Both the position numbers and the translations under genes were made by a program. Below are positions 54,776 through 64,000 of a stretch of DNA of 64,000 bases, one piece after another; the stretch's first letter is position 1, and each line of letters starts with the position of its first letter. The DNA is taken from positions 3,906,001 through 3,970,000 of the forward strand of contig NZ_CP102509.1 in the NCBI RefSeq assembly GCF_024611995.1, in the 5' to 3' direction. Under the pieces are notes generated by a model, which worked only from the letters and a program-made list of their open reading frames with translations, was not told the DNA's origin and did not search any database. Source of the DNA: Streptomyces sp. NBC_00162 (GTDB lineage Bacteria; Actinomycetota; Actinomycetes; Streptomycetales; Streptomycetaceae).

Positions 54776-56343
54776 TTCGCCGCCTCCACTTCAGGTGCGG
54801 GGTCCGTCTGCTTCACGTCCGACATGGTGTGCTCCACCGCCGGGTTGACGATGTCGGTGAGCACCTTCGGGTACACGCCCAGCCCGATCAGCAGCGCGAT
54901 CAGCGGGGCGACCACCAGCACCTCCCGCAGGCGCAGGTCCGGCATGGTGCGGACCTCCTCCTTCACGGGGCCGGTCATCGTGCGCTGGTAGAGCACCAGC
55001 GTGTAGAGGGCGGCCAGCACGATGCCGATGGTGGCGATGATGCCGACGACCGGGTACCGGGCGAACGTGCCGACCAGGACCAGGAATTCGCTGACGAAGG
55101 GCGCGAGCCCCGGCAGCGAGAGGGTGGCGAGGCCGCCGATCAGGAAGGTGCCGGCGAGGACCGGGGCCACCTTCTGCACGCCGCCGTAGTCGGCGATGAG
55201 CCGCGAGCCGCGCCGCGAGATCAGGAAGCCGGCCACCAGCATCAGCGCCGCCGTCGACAGTCCGTGGTTGACCATGTAGAGGGTGGCGCCGGACTGGCCC
55301 TGGGAGGTCATCGCGAAGATGCCCAGGATGATGAACCCGAAGTGCGAGATCGAGGCGTAGGCGACCAGCCGCTTGATGTCGCGCTGGCCGACCGCGACCA
55401 GCGCGCCGTAGACGATGCTGATCAGGGCCAGGACCAGGATCACCGGCGTGGCCCACTTGCTGGCATCGGGGAAGAGGCCGAGGCAGAAGCGGAGCATCGC
55501 GAAGGTGCCGACCTTGTCGACGACCGCGGTGATGAGCACGGCGACCGGGGCGGTGGCCTCGCCCATCGCGTTCGGCAGCCAGGTGTGCAGCGGCCACAGC
55601 GGGGCCTTCACCGCGAAGGCGAAGAAGAAGCCGAGGAACAGCAGCCGCTCGGTGTTGGTCGCCATGTCGAGCGTGCCCGCGGCGCGGGCGGCGGCGATCT
55701 CCTGGAGCGAGAAGTTCCCGGCGACCACGTACAGCCCGATGACGGCGGCCAGCATGATCAGGCCGCCGACCAGGTTGTAGAGGAGGAACTTGACCGCCGC
55801 GTACGAGCGCTGCGCGGCCGCGTTCTCGTCCGAGCCTGAGTGCGCCCGGTCCCCGAAGCCGCCGATGAGGAAGTACATCGGGATGAGCATGGCTTCGAAG
55901 AAGATGTAGAAGAGGAAGACGTCGGTGGCCTCGAAGGAGATGATCACCATCGCCTCGACCAGCAGGATCAGGGCGAAGAAGCCCTGCGTCGGCCGCCACC
56001 GGGACGAGGCGGTCTCCAGCGGGTCGGCGTCGTGCCAGCCGGCCGCGATCACGAAGGGGATCAGGAGCGCGGTGAGCCCGATGAGCACCACCCCGATCCC
56101 GTCCACCCCCAGCTCGTAGCGGACGCCGAAGTCGGCGATCCAGGACCGGGATTCGGTGAGCTGGTAGCGGGCGCCACCGGGCTCGAAGCGGATCGCGACG
56201 AGCACGGCCAGGGCCAGGGTCGCCAGCGAGAAGAGCAGGGCGAGCCACTTGGCGGCGGTCCTGCGGGCGGCCGGGACGGCCGCCGTCAGGATCGCACCGA
56301 CCGCGGGGACCGCGGCCGTCACCGTCAGAAGCGGGAAACTCAT
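54772..56343 (-). CDS. nuoM: Complex I subunit M, main operon
   Basis: A 523-residue proton-pumping subunit. LGVDGIGVVLIGLTALLIPF near residue 77, FYIFFEAMLIPMYFLIGGFG with the conserved Glu near residue 144, WPLHTWLPNAMGEATAPVAV near residue 251, and IKRLVAYASISHFGFIILGI near residue 327 are diagnostic. It starts at ATG, one base after the nuoL stop. Confidence 0.95.
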   Translation of the reverse strand: MSFPLLTVTAAVPAVGAILTAAVPAARRTAAKWLALLFSLATLALAVLVAIRFEPGGARYQLTESRSWIADFGVRYELGVDGIGVVLIGLTALLIPFVIAAGWHDADPLETASSRWRPTQGFFALILLVEAMVIISFEATDVFLFYIFFEAMLIPMYFLIGGFGDRAHSGSDENAAAQRSYAAVKFLLYNLVGGLIMLAAVIGLYVVAGNFSLQEIAAARAAGTLDMATNTERLLFLGFFFAFAVKAPLWPLHTWLPNAMGEATAPVAVLITAVVDKVGTFAMLRFCLGLFPDASKWATPVILVLALISIVYGALVAVGQRDIKRLVAYASISHFGFIILGIFAMTSQGQSGATLYMVNHGLSTAALMLVAGFLISRRGSRLIADYGGVQKVAPVLAGTFLIGGLATLSLPGLAPFVSEFLVLVGTFARYPVVGIIATIGIVLAALYTLVLYQRTMTGPVKEEVRTMPDLRLREVLVVAPLIALLIGLGVYPKVLTDIVNPAVEHTMSDVKQTDPAPEVEAAK

Positions 56344-56344
56344 C

Positions 56345-58240
56345 TCACACCGCCCTCATCAGCAGGGTCGCGGCGATCAGGATCGCCGTGCCCCCGAACA
56401 TCGAGACCGCGTAGCTGCGGGCGTAGCCGTTCTGCAGCTTGCGCAGCCGGCCCGACAGTCCGCCGACCGAGGCGGCCGTACCGTTGACCACCCCGTCGAC
56501 CAGACTGTGGTCGACGTACACGAGCGAGCGGGTCAGGTGCTCCCCGCCGCGCACCAGCACGACGTGGTTGAAGTCGTCCTGGAGGAGGTCCCGCCGGGCC
56601 GCCCGGGTGAGGAGCGAGCCGCGCGGGGCGATGACCGGGACGGGCCTGCGGCCGTACATCGACCAGGCGATGACGACGCCGACTACCAGGACCGCCATGG
56701 TGGCCAGGGTCACCGTCATGGCGCTGACCGGCGGGTGGCCGTGCGCGTAACCGGTCACCGGCTCCAGCCAGTTCAGGAAGCGGTCGCCGATCTCGAAGAA
56801 GGCGCCGGCGAAGACCGAACCGAAGGCCAGGATGACCATCGGGATGGTCATGGACTTCGGGGACTCGTGCGGGTGCGGCTCGTGTCCCTCGGCGTCGGTC
56901 TGCCAGCGCTTCTCGCCGAAGAAGGTGAGGAGCATGACGCGGGTCATGTAGAAGGCGGTGATGCCGGCGCCCAGCAGGGTGACCCCGCCGAGGATCCAGC
57001 CCTCGGTGCCGCCCTTCGCGAAGGCCGCCTCGATGATCAGGTCCTTGGAGAAGAAGCCGGACAGGCCCGGGAAGCCGATGATGGCCAGGTACCCGAGGCC
57101 GAAGGTGACGAAGGTGACGGGCATGAACTTCCGCAGCCCGCCGTACTTGCGCATGTCGACCTCGTCGTTCATCCCGTGCATCACGGAACCGGCGCCGAGG
57201 AAGAGGCCCGCCTTGAAGAAGCCGTGCGTCACCAGGTGCATGATCGCGAAGACGTAGCCGATCGGGCCGAGGCCCGCCGCCAGGATCATGTAGCCGATCT
57301 GCGACATCGTCGACCCGGCGAGGGCCTTCTTGATGTCGTCCTTCGCGCAACCGACGATCGCACCGAAGAGCAGCGTGACCGCACCCACGATGGTGACCAC
57401 CAGCTGGGCGTCCGGCGCCGCGTTGAAGACGGCGGCCGAGCGGACGATCAGGTACACGCCCGCCGTCACCATCGTCGCCGCGTGGATCAGGGCCGAGACC
57501 GGGGTCGGGCCCTCCATCGCGTCGCCGAGCCAGGACTGCAGCGGAACCTGGGCCGACTTGCCGCAGGCGGCCAGCAGCAGCATCAGGCCGATCGCCGTCA
57601 GCTTGCCTTCGGACGCCTCGCCCACCGCGCCGAACACCGGCCCGAAGGTGAAGGTCCCGAAGGTGGTGAACATCAGCATGATCGCGATCGACAGGCCCAT
57701 GTCGCCGACGCGGTTGACCAGGAAGGCCTTCTTCGCGGCCGTGGCCGCGCTGGGCTTGTGCTGCCAGAAGCCGATCAGGAGGTACGAGGCGAGGCCCACG
57801 CCCTCCCAGCCGAAGTACAGCAGGAGGTAGTTGTCGGCGAGGACCAGCAGCAGCATGGCCGCGACGAACAGGTTGAGGTAGCCGAAGAAACGGCGGCGGC
57901 GCTCGTCGTGCTCCATGTACCCGATCGAGTACACGTGGATGAGCGTGCCCACCCCGGAGATCAGCAGGACGAAGGTCATCGACAGCTGGTCGAGCTGGAA
58001 GGCCATGTCCGCCTGGAAGCCCTCGACGGGGATCCAGGTGTACAGGTTCTGGTGCAGGGTCCGGTCATCGGCCCCGCGGCTCAGCATGTCGGCGAACAGT
58101 ACGGCGCCGATCCCGAAGGAGACGGCCGCGAGCAGGGTGCCGATCCAGTGGCCGGTCTTGTCGAGGCGCCGGCCGCCGCACAGCAGCACCACCGCTCCGA
58201 GCAGGGGCGCCGCGATCAGCAGCGCAATCAGGTTCTCCAC
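56345..58240 (-). CDS. nuoL: Complex I subunit L, main operon
   Basis: A 631-residue distal proton-pumping subunit. [20 protein letters not shown] near residue 140, [20 protein letters not shown] near residue 232 and [20 protein letters not shown] near residue 309 are present, and a long amphipathic C-terminal region with a final membrane segment ends the protein. Nine bases separate it from nuoK. Confidence 0.95.
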   Translation of the reverse strand: MENLIALLIAAPLLGAVVLLCGGRRLDKTGHWIGTLLAAVSFGIGAVLFADMLSRGADDRTLHQNLYTWIPVEGFQADMAFQLDQLSMTFVLLISGVGTLIHVYSIGYMEHDERRRRFFGYLNLFVAAMLLLVLADNYLLLYFGWEGVGLASYLLIGFWQHKPSAATAAKKAFLVNRVGDMGLSIAIMLMFTTFGTFTFGPVFGAVGEASEGKLTAIGLMLLLAACGKSAQVPLQSWLGDAMEGPTPVSALIHAATMVTAGVYLIVRSAAVFNAAPDAQLVVTIVGAVTLLFGAIVGCAKDDIKKALAGSTMSQIGYMILAAGLGPIGYVFAIMHLVTHGFFKAGLFLGAGSVMHGMNDEVDMRKYGGLRKFMPVTFVTFGLGYLAIIGFPGLSGFFSKDLIIEAAFAKGGTEGWILGGVTLLGAGITAFYMTRVMLLTFFGEKRWQTDAEGHEPHPHESPKSMTIPMVILAFGSVFAGAFFEIGDRFLNWLEPVTGYAHGHPPVSAMTVTLATMAVLVVGVVIAWSMYGRRPVPVIAPRGSLLTRAARRDLLQDDFNHVVLVRGGEHLTRSLVYVDHSLVDGVVNGTAASVGGLSGRLRKLQNGYARSYAVSMFGGTAILIAATLLMRAV

Positions 58241-58249
58241 AGCGACCCC

Positions 58250-58549
58250 TTACAGCTTCATCAGGCTGGCGTCGTCGACCGAGGCCGAGTGGCGGGTACG
58301 GAACAGCGACACGATGATCGCCAGGCCGACCACGACCTCCGCGGCGGCGACGACCATCGTGAAGAACGCGATGATCTGGCCGTCGAGGTTGCCGTGCATC
58401 CGCGAGAAGGCGACGAAGGCGAGGTTGCAGGCGTTGAGCATCAGCTCGACGCACATGAACAGCACGATCGCGTTCTTGCGGATCAGCACTCCGGCCGCAC
58501 CGATGGTGAACAGCAGGGCCGCCAGGTACAGGTAGTTGACCGGATTCAC
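58250..58549 (-). CDS. nuoK: Complex I subunit K, main operon
   Basis: A 99-residue, three-helix subunit of standard length. [20 protein letters not shown] and [20 protein letters not shown] contain the two conserved membrane glutamates. It overlaps nuoJ by four bases (ATGA). Confidence 0.96.
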   Translation of the reverse strand: MNPVNYLYLAALLFTIGAAGVLIRKNAIVLFMCVELMLNACNLAFVAFSRMHGNLDGQIIAFFTMVVAAAEVVVGLAIIVSLFRTRHSASVDDASLMKL

Positions 58550-59355
58550 TTCGAGGCCTCCTCACGGCCGAGGCGCTCCGAGGACGCCTGCTCCAGTGCC
58601 TTGAGGTCGTCGAGCGCCTCGCTGGAGACGTCGCGGATCTGGCCGCGGGCGCGCAGCGTCTTGCTGACCGTCAGCTCGGACGGGGTGCCGTCCGGCAGCA
58701 GGCCGGCGACGTCCACCGCGTTGTGCCGGGCGTAGACGCCGGGCGCGGGCAGCGGCGGGAGCTGCACGCCCTCGCGGACGCGCTTCTCGGCGAGCTCGCG
58801 CTGGGTGGCGGCCCGCTCCGTGCGCTCGCGGTGGGTGAGCACCATCGCGCCGACGGCCGCGGTGATCAGCAGCGCGCCGGTGATCTCGAAGGCGAAGACG
58901 TACTTCGTGAAGATCAGCTGCGCCAGGCCCTCGACGTGTCCGGCGGAGTTGATCCGGCCGAGCCCGTTGAAGTGGGTGAGGTTGGCGTGGCCGATGCCGG
59001 CGATCAGCAGGGTGCCGAAGCCGAGCCCGCACAGGACGGCCAGCCAGCGCTGCCCCTTGATGGTCTCCTTCAGGGAGTCGGCGGCGGTGACGCCGACGAG
59101 CATGACCACGAAGAGGAAGAGCATCATGATCGCGCCGGTGTAGACGATGACCTGGACGACGCCCAGGAAGTACGCCCCGTTGGCGAGGTAGAAGACCGCC
59201 AGGATGATCATCGTCCCGGCCAGGCTGAGGGCGCTGTGCACGGCCTTCTTCATCAGGATCGTGGCCAGCGCGCCGATGACGGCGACCGTGCCGAGGACCC
59301 AGAACTGGACCGCCTCGCCCGTCGAGGTCAGGGTGGCGGCGGCGAGGGCGCTCAT
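58546..59355 (-). CDS. nuoJ: Complex I subunit J, main operon
   Basis: A 269-residue subunit. Five helices ([60 protein letters not shown] and others) are followed by an unusually long hydrophilic tail of about 90 residues (from [24 protein letters not shown] sequence to the end), absent from the second-operon copy. It overlaps nuoI by four bases. Confidence 0.94.
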   Translation of the reverse strand: MSALAAATLTSTGEAVQFWVLGTVAVIGALATILMKKAVHSALSLAGTMIILAVFYLANGAYFLGVVQVIVYTGAIMMLFLFVVMLVGVTAADSLKETIKGQRWLAVLCGLGFGTLLIAGIGHANLTHFNGLGRINSAGHVEGLAQLIFTKYVFAFEITGALLITAAVGAMVLTHRERTERAATQRELAEKRVREGVQLPPLPAPGVYARHNAVDVAGLLPDGTPSELTVSKTLRARGQIRDVSSEALDDLKALEQASSERLGREEASK

Positions 59356-59951
59356 GCCTCCACCTCCTCGGCGGTTTCCGCGACTTCACCCTTGGAGACG
59401 GCCACCTGCCGGACCGTGCCGGGGGCGGCCCCCGTCACCAGTCCGCGGTAGTAGTCCGTGTCCTCCGTGCCGGGGAACATCGAGTGCGGCGCCTCGACCA
59501 TGCCCTCGGTGAGCCCGGAGAGCAGCTGCTCCTTGGTGTAGATGAGCGATTCGCGGCTGGAGTCGGCCAGTTCGAACTCGTTCGTCATGGTCAGCGCCCT
59601 GGTCGGGCACGCCTCGACGCACAGCCCGCACAGGATGCAGCGGGCGTAGTTGATCTGGTAGACCGCGCCGTACCGCTCGCCCGGGGAGTAGCGCTCCTCC
59701 TCCGTGTTGTCCGCGCCCTCCACGTAGATGGCGTCGGCGGGACAGGCCCAGGCGCACAGCTCGCACCCGATGCACTTCTCCAGACCGTCCGGGTGCCGGT
59801 TCAGCTGATGCCGTCCGTGGAAGCGCGGGGCGGTGGTCTTCTGCGTCTCCGGGTACTGCTCGGTGAGCCGCTTCTTGAACATGGCCTTGAAGGTCACGCC
59901 GAAGCCGGCCACCGGGTTCTGCCACTTCTCGCTCTTGTCGGCGTCAGACAT
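59352..59951 (-). CDS. nuoI: Complex I iron-sulfur subunit I, main operon
   Basis: A 199-residue peripheral subunit with two [4Fe-4S] clusters: [12 protein letters not shown] and [12 protein letters not shown]. The start is ATG 59951, supported by GGAGG 9-10 bases upstream and an 8-base overlap with nuoH. It lacks the alanine-rich tail of its paralogue. Confidence 0.96.
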   Translation of the reverse strand: MSDADKSEKWQNPVAGFGVTFKAMFKKRLTEQYPETQKTTAPRFHGRHQLNRHPDGLEKCIGCELCAWACPADAIYVEGADNTEEERYSPGERYGAVYQINYARCILCGLCVEACPTRALTMTNEFELADSSRESLIYTKEQLLSGLTEGMVEAPHSMFPGTEDTDYYRGLVTGAAPGTVRQVAVSKGEVAETAEEVEA

Positions 59952-61314
59952 TCTCAGCACCCTCCTCTCGGTCACTGTCAGTATTCGCTCCGCCACTGAC
60001 AATCAGCTCTCGCTCTGCGCGAGGCCGTCGGCGCGGTACGGGTGCCAGGTGCTGGCCCGGCTTGGGCGGTACGGGGAACCCGCCCGCGAGCGGGTCGAAG
60101 GGCTCGGCCGCGGCGGCTTTGCCGGCCTCCTCGGCGGCGGCCTTCTCGCGCTTGTCGCGGAAGAGGTCCGCGACGAAGGAGAGGAGCAGGATCGCCACGA
60201 CGGCGCCGCCGACGTAGAGGACGATCTCGCTGAAGTCGTACTGCTCGTTGCGCAGCGCCCGGACGGTCGCGACCAGCATCAGCCAGACCACGGAGACCGG
60301 GATCAGGACCTTCCAGCCGAGCTTCATCAGCTGGTCGTAGCGCACGCGCGGCAGCGTGCCGCGCAGCCAGATGAAGAAGAACAGCAGCAGCTGGACCTTG
60401 ATGACGAACCAGAGCATCGGCCACCAGCCGTGGTTCGCGCCCTCCCAGAAGGTGCTGATCGGGTACGGGGCCCGCCAGCCGCCCAGGAAGAGGGTGACCG
60501 AGACCGCCGAGACGGTGACCATGTTGACGTACTCGGCGAGCATGAACAGCGCGAACTTGATGGACGAGTACTCGGTGTTGAAGCCGCCGACCAGGTCGCC
60601 CTCGGACTCCGGCATGTCGAAGGGGGCGCGGTTCGTCTCGCCGACCATCGTGATGACGTAGATGATGAAGGACACCGGCAGCAGGACGATGTACCAGCGG
60701 TCCGCCTGGGCTTCCACGATCGCCGAGGTCGACATCGACCCGGAGTAGAGGAAGACCGAGGCGAAGGCCGCGCCCATCGCGATCTCGTAGGAGATCATCT
60801 GCGCACAGGAGCGCAAGCCCCCGAGGAGCGGGTAGGTCGAGCCGGAGGACCAGCCCGCCAGCACGATGCCGTAGATGCCGACCGAGGCCACCGCGAGGAT
60901 GTAGAGCATCGCGATGGGCAGGTCGGTCAGCTGCATCGTGGTGCGCTGGCCGAAGATGGAGATCTGGTCGTCCGCGGGCCCGAAGGGGATCACCGCGATG
61001 GCCATGAAGGCCGGGATCGCCGCGATGATCGGGGCCAGGACGTAGACCACCTTGTCGGCCCGCTTGACGATGAGGTCTTCCTTGAGCATCAGCTTCACGC
61101 CGTCGGCGAGCGACTGGAGCATGCCCCAGGGGCCGTGCCGGTTCGGGCCGATGCGCAGCTGCATCCAGGCGACGACCTTGCGCTCCCACACGATGGAGAA
61201 CAGCACGGTCACCATCAGGAAGGCGAAGCAGAACACCGCCTTGATGAGGACGAGCCACCAGACGTCCTTGCCGAACAGGCTCAGGTCCTCGGCGGCAAGC
61301 TGTACCGCGTTCAC
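59944..61314 (-). CDS. nuoH: Complex I subunit H, main operon
   Basis: A 456-residue membrane subunit lining the quinone channel. [20 protein letters not shown] near residue 44 and [20 protein letters not shown] near residue 229 are the conserved quinone-site loops. The last 75 residues form a cytosolic tail ([20 protein letters not shown] and onward), making it longer than proteobacterial NuoH and the 322-residue paralogue. GTG start within the nuoG stop. Confidence 0.95.
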   Translation of the reverse strand: MNAVQLAAEDLSLFGKDVWWLVLIKAVFCFAFLMVTVLFSIVWERKVVAWMQLRIGPNRHGPWGMLQSLADGVKLMLKEDLIVKRADKVVYVLAPIIAAIPAFMAIAVIPFGPADDQISIFGQRTTMQLTDLPIAMLYILAVASVGIYGIVLAGWSSGSTYPLLGGLRSCAQMISYEIAMGAAFASVFLYSGSMSTSAIVEAQADRWYIVLLPVSFIIYVITMVGETNRAPFDMPESEGDLVGGFNTEYSSIKFALFMLAEYVNMVTVSAVSVTLFLGGWRAPYPISTFWEGANHGWWPMLWFVIKVQLLLFFFIWLRGTLPRVRYDQLMKLGWKVLIPVSVVWLMLVATVRALRNEQYDFSEIVLYVGGAVVAILLLSFVADLFRDKREKAAAEEAGKAAAAEPFDPLAGGFPVPPKPGQHLAPVPRRRPRAERELIVSGGANTDSDREEGAENV

Positions 61315-63818
61315 GCGCCCACCTCCGCAGTGGTGTCGCCGGTGCCGGCCGGGGTCGCGGGGCCGATCCGGACCAGGGTGCCCGGGCGGGCGCCGGTGTC
61401 GGCGAGGACCCCGGAGCCGGTGGAGTTCAGCGGGAGCCAGACCACGCGGTCGGGCATTTCGGTGATCCGGAGCGGGAGTTCCACGGAGCCGGCCGGGCCG
61501 GTGACCGCGAGGACGTCCCCGTTCTTGACGCCCGTCTCGGCCGCCGTGGCCGCCGAGAGCCGGGCGCTCGCCTCGTGCCGGGTGCCGGCCAGGGCCTCGT
61601 CGCCCTCCTGGAGCAGGCCCTGGTCGAGGAGGAGCCGGTGGCCCGCGAGGACGGCCTCGCCGGTGCCCGGGCGGGGCAGCGGCGCGGTGTCCGCGGACTG
61701 CTCGGCGGCGCGCTCCCCGGCCCACGGGCCGAGCCCGTCGAGCTCGCGGCGTACGGCGTGTACGTCGGGCAGCGCGATCGGCCGGTCCGCGGCGTCGGCC
61801 AGCATGTGCAGCACGCGGGCGTCGGCCGGGGCGAGCCGGCGGGTCATCTGGTCGGGCTTGAGCGCCGCCTCGAACGGCCTTACCCTGCCCTCCCAGTTGA
61901 TGAAGGCGCCGGCCTTCTCGACCACCGCGGCCACCGGGAAGACCACGTCCGCGTGCTCGGTGACCTCGCTGGGCCGCAGTTCCAGGGAGACCACGAAGGC
62001 CTCCTGGAGGGCGGTCCGCGCGCGGGCCGGGTCCGGCAGGTCCGCGACCTCGACGCCCGCCACCAGCAGGGCGGACAGTTCGCGCGTGGCCGCGGCCTCG
62101 ACGATCTGGCCGGTGTCGCGGCCGTAGCGGTGCGGGAGTTCGTCCAGGCCCCAGGCCGTGGCCACCTCGTCGCGGGCCCGCGGGTCGGTGGCCGGGCGGG
62201 CGCCGGGCAGCAGCGACGGCAGCGCGCCCGCCTCGACGGCGGCCCGTTCACCGGCCCGGCGCGGGATCCACACCAGCGTGGCCCCGGTCGCGGCGGCGGC
62301 CCGTACGGCGGCGGTCAGCGCGCCGGGCACCCCGGCGAGGCGCTCCCCGACGACGATGACCGCACCGGTCTGGCGCAGCGCGTCGGCGGCGGCCGCGCCG
62401 CCCGCCTCCAGCCCGGACCGCGAGGCGAGTGCGTCCAGCCACTCGGGCTCGGTGCCGGGGGCGGCGGCCAGCAGGGTGCCGCCCGCCTTCTCCAGGCCGC
62501 GGGTGGCGAAGGGGGCGAGGGCGAAGGTCCGCTGCTTGTGCTTGCGGTGGGCCTTGCGCAGCCGCAGGAAGACCCCGGGGGCCTCCTCCTCGGACTCGAT
62601 GCCGACGAGCAGGACGGCGGGCGCGGCCTCTAGCGAGGTGTACGTGACCCCCGCACCGTCGAGGTCCTTGCCGGTGCCGGCCACGGTGGCGGCCAGGAAA
62701 TCGGCCTCCTCCGCGCTGTGGACCCGGGCCCGGAAGTCGATGTCGTTCGTGTCGAGCACCACCCGCGCGAACTTGGCGTACGCGTAGGCGTCCTCGACGG
62801 TGAGCCGCCCGCCGGTCAGCACCCCGGCCCGGCCGCGCGCGGAGGCGAGACCGTTCGCCGCGGCCTCCAGCGCCTCGGGCCAGCTCGCCGGCTCCAGGAC
62901 ACCGGCGGCGCTGCGCACCAGCGGGGTGGTGAGCCGGTCCCGCTGCTGTGCGTAACGGAATCCGAAGCGGCCCTTGTCGCAGATCCACTCCTCGTTGACC
63001 TCGGGGTCATCCGCGGCCAGCCGGCGCAGCACCTTGCCGCGGCGGTGGTCGGTCCGGGTCGCGCAGCCGCCCGCGCAGTGCTCGCACACGCTCGGGGAGG
63101 AGACGAGGTCGAAGGGGCGGGAGCGGAACCGGTACGCGGCGGAGGTGAGGGCGCCGACGGGGCAGATCTGGATGGTGTTGCCGGAGAAGTACGACTCGAA
63201 GGGGTCGCCCTCGCCCGTGCCGACCTGCTGGAGCGCGCCGCGCTCGAGCAGCTCGATCATCGGATCGCCGGCGATCTCGTTGGAGAAGCGGGTGCAGCGC
63301 GCGCACAGCACGCACCGCTCGCGGTCCAGCAGCACCTGCGTGGAGATCGGGACCGGCTTCTCGTACGTCCGCTTCTTCCCCTCGAAACGGGACTCCGCGT
63401 TGCCGTGCGACATCGCCTGGTTCTGCAGCGGGCACTCGCCGCCCTTGTCGCAGACCGGGCAGTCCAGCGGGTGGTTGATGAGCAGCAGCTCCATCACCCC
63501 GCGCTGGGCCTTGTCCGCTACATCGGAGGTGAGCTGCGTCTTGACGACCATGCCGTCGGTGCAGGTGATGGTGCAGGAGGCCATCGGCTTGCGCTGGCCC
63601 TCGACCTCGACGATGCACTGGCGGCAGGCGCCGGCCGGGGAGAGGAGCGGGTGGTCGCAGAACCGGGGGATCTCGACGCCGAGCTGCTCGGCGGCCCGGA
63701 TGACCAGGGTCCCCTTGGGCACCGACAGTTCGACGCCGTCGATGGTCAGCGACACCAGATTCTCCGCTGGCACCGCAGGCTCCCCGCCACCGGCGGGAGC
63801 GTTCGTGGTGACGGTCAT
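61311..63818 (-). CDS. nuoG: Complex I subunit G, main operon
   Basis: An 835-residue iron-sulfur subunit. Cluster ligands in order: the [2Fe-2S] N1b set around [16 protein letters not shown]; the His-coordinated N5 set [15 protein letters not shown]4 in [10 protein letters not shown] with CPVGALT; and the additional N7 set C-x2-C-x3-C-x27-C (CEHCAGGC to ICDKG). The rest is a molybdopterin-oxidoreductase-like domain without cofactor role. ATG overlaps the nuoF stop. Confidence 0.95.
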   Translation of the reverse strand: MTVTTNAPAGGGEPAVPAENLVSLTIDGVELSVPKGTLVIRAAEQLGVEIPRFCDHPLLSPAGACRQCIVEVEGQRKPMASCTITCTDGMVVKTQLTSDVADKAQRGVMELLLINHPLDCPVCDKGGECPLQNQAMSHGNAESRFEGKKRTYEKPVPISTQVLLDRERCVLCARCTRFSNEIAGDPMIELLERGALQQVGTGEGDPFESYFSGNTIQICPVGALTSAAYRFRSRPFDLVSSPSVCEHCAGGCATRTDHRRGKVLRRLAADDPEVNEEWICDKGRFGFRYAQQRDRLTTPLVRSAAGVLEPASWPEALEAAANGLASARGRAGVLTGGRLTVEDAYAYAKFARVVLDTNDIDFRARVHSAEEADFLAATVAGTGKDLDGAGVTYTSLEAAPAVLLVGIESEEEAPGVFLRLRKAHRKHKQRTFALAPFATRGLEKAGGTLLAAAPGTEPEWLDALASRSGLEAGGAAAADALRQTGAVIVVGERLAGVPGALTAAVRAAAATGATLVWIPRRAGERAAVEAGALPSLLPGARPATDPRARDEVATAWGLDELPHRYGRDTGQIVEAAATRELSALLVAGVEVADLPDPARARTALQEAFVVSLELRPSEVTEHADVVFPVAAVVEKAGAFINWEGRVRPFEAALKPDQMTRRLAPADARVLHMLADAADRPIALPDVHAVRRELDGLGPWAGERAAEQSADTAPLPRPGTGEAVLAGHRLLLDQGLLQEGDEALAGTRHEASARLSAATAAETGVKNGDVLAVTGPAGSVELPLRITEMPDRVVWLPLNSTGSGVLADTGARPGTLVRIGPATPAGTGDTTAEVGA

Positions 63819-64000
63819 GCGTTCACCTCCGTGTCAGCCCAGAGGGTCGACTTCTTGGGGTCGAAGGGGCAGCCCTTGCCCGTGATGTGCTGCTCGTACT
63901 CCTCGCGGAAGTACTTGAGCGAGGAGAAGATGGGGCTGGCGGCGCCGTCGCCGAGCGCGCAGAAGGACTTGCCGTTGATGTTGTCGGCGATGTCGTTCAG
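63815..64000 (-). CDS. nuoF: Complex I subunit F, main operon (3' end only)
   Basis: The last 61 codons of nuoF; the gene continues beyond the window. It reads [20 protein letters not shown], then [20 protein letters not shown], with the Cys of FCALGD being the last ligand of the N3 [4Fe-4S] cluster of the NADH-binding subunit. ATGA overlap with nuoG. Confidence 0.93.
   Translation of the reverse strand: MNDIADNINGKSFCALGDGAASPIFSSLKYFREEYEQHITGKGCPFDPKKSTLWADTEVNA

Overview
The window is high-GC, gene-dense actinobacterial chromosome and almost certainly comes from a Streptomyces. The signs are third-position GC bias, many GTG starts, ATGA/GTGA coupled operons, a rare TTA codon, a Streptomyces griseus-type secreted aminopeptidase and two complex I (nuo) loci of the Streptomyces type. 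All calls are by eye from sequence and remembered family features; no search was run.

Layout. 1-4.2 kb: an MFS drug exporter and its TetR regulator, both preceded by the same palindromic operator; a 1.15 kb gene-free stretch built from a long nested inverted repeat; a two-gene hot-dog dehydratase pair. 4.3-10 kb: rpmG, tRNA-Met, tRNA-Thr and tRNA-Tyr, a cytosine-deaminase-like protein that seems to have lost catalytic residues, and small enzymes and membrane proteins. 10-16 kb: YajQ, a SulP transporter (with a TTA codon), an amino-acid permease, a SUKH protein, a frameshifted barstar-like gene, YccF and HtpX. 16-25.7 kb (minus): a second complex I operon, nuoA2-B2-C2-H2-I2-J2-K2-L2-M2-N2, with no D, E, F or G. 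25.9-29.6 kb: two paralogous sensor kinases and one LuxR-type regulator. 29.7-32.7 kb: 2-oxoacid:ferredoxin oxidoreductase korAB. 32.8-45.5 kb: QorB-like reductase, RarD-like exporter, secreted M28 aminopeptidase, a toxin-antitoxin pair with a clear operator, LolA-fold exported protein, long-chain polyprenyl diphosphate synthase, peptide symporter, CocE hydrolase, HAD phosphatase and fumarylacetoacetase. 45.6-53 kb (plus): an accessory operon of GntR regulator, 2x[4Fe-4S] ferredoxin, substrate-binding lipoprotein with a NosL-like tail, ABC permease, ABC ATPase, AprA/FrdA-like flavoprotein fused to HEAT-like repeats, and a secreted protein. 53.1-64 kb (minus): the main complex I operon from nuoN back to the 3' end of nuoF, cut by the window edge.

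How it fits together. Much of the window concerns electron transfer to menaquinone: full complex I, a NADH-module-less complex I, a ferredoxin-reducing KorAB and a polyprenyl diphosphate synthase likely serving menaquinone side chains. The best candidate for an undescribed system is the 45.6-53 kb operon, which looks like import of a small anion-like substrate coupled to flavin/iron-sulfur redox chemistry. The second candidate is the nuo2/two-component/kor neighbourhood, where a ferredoxin-linked quinone reductase could be fed by KorAB.
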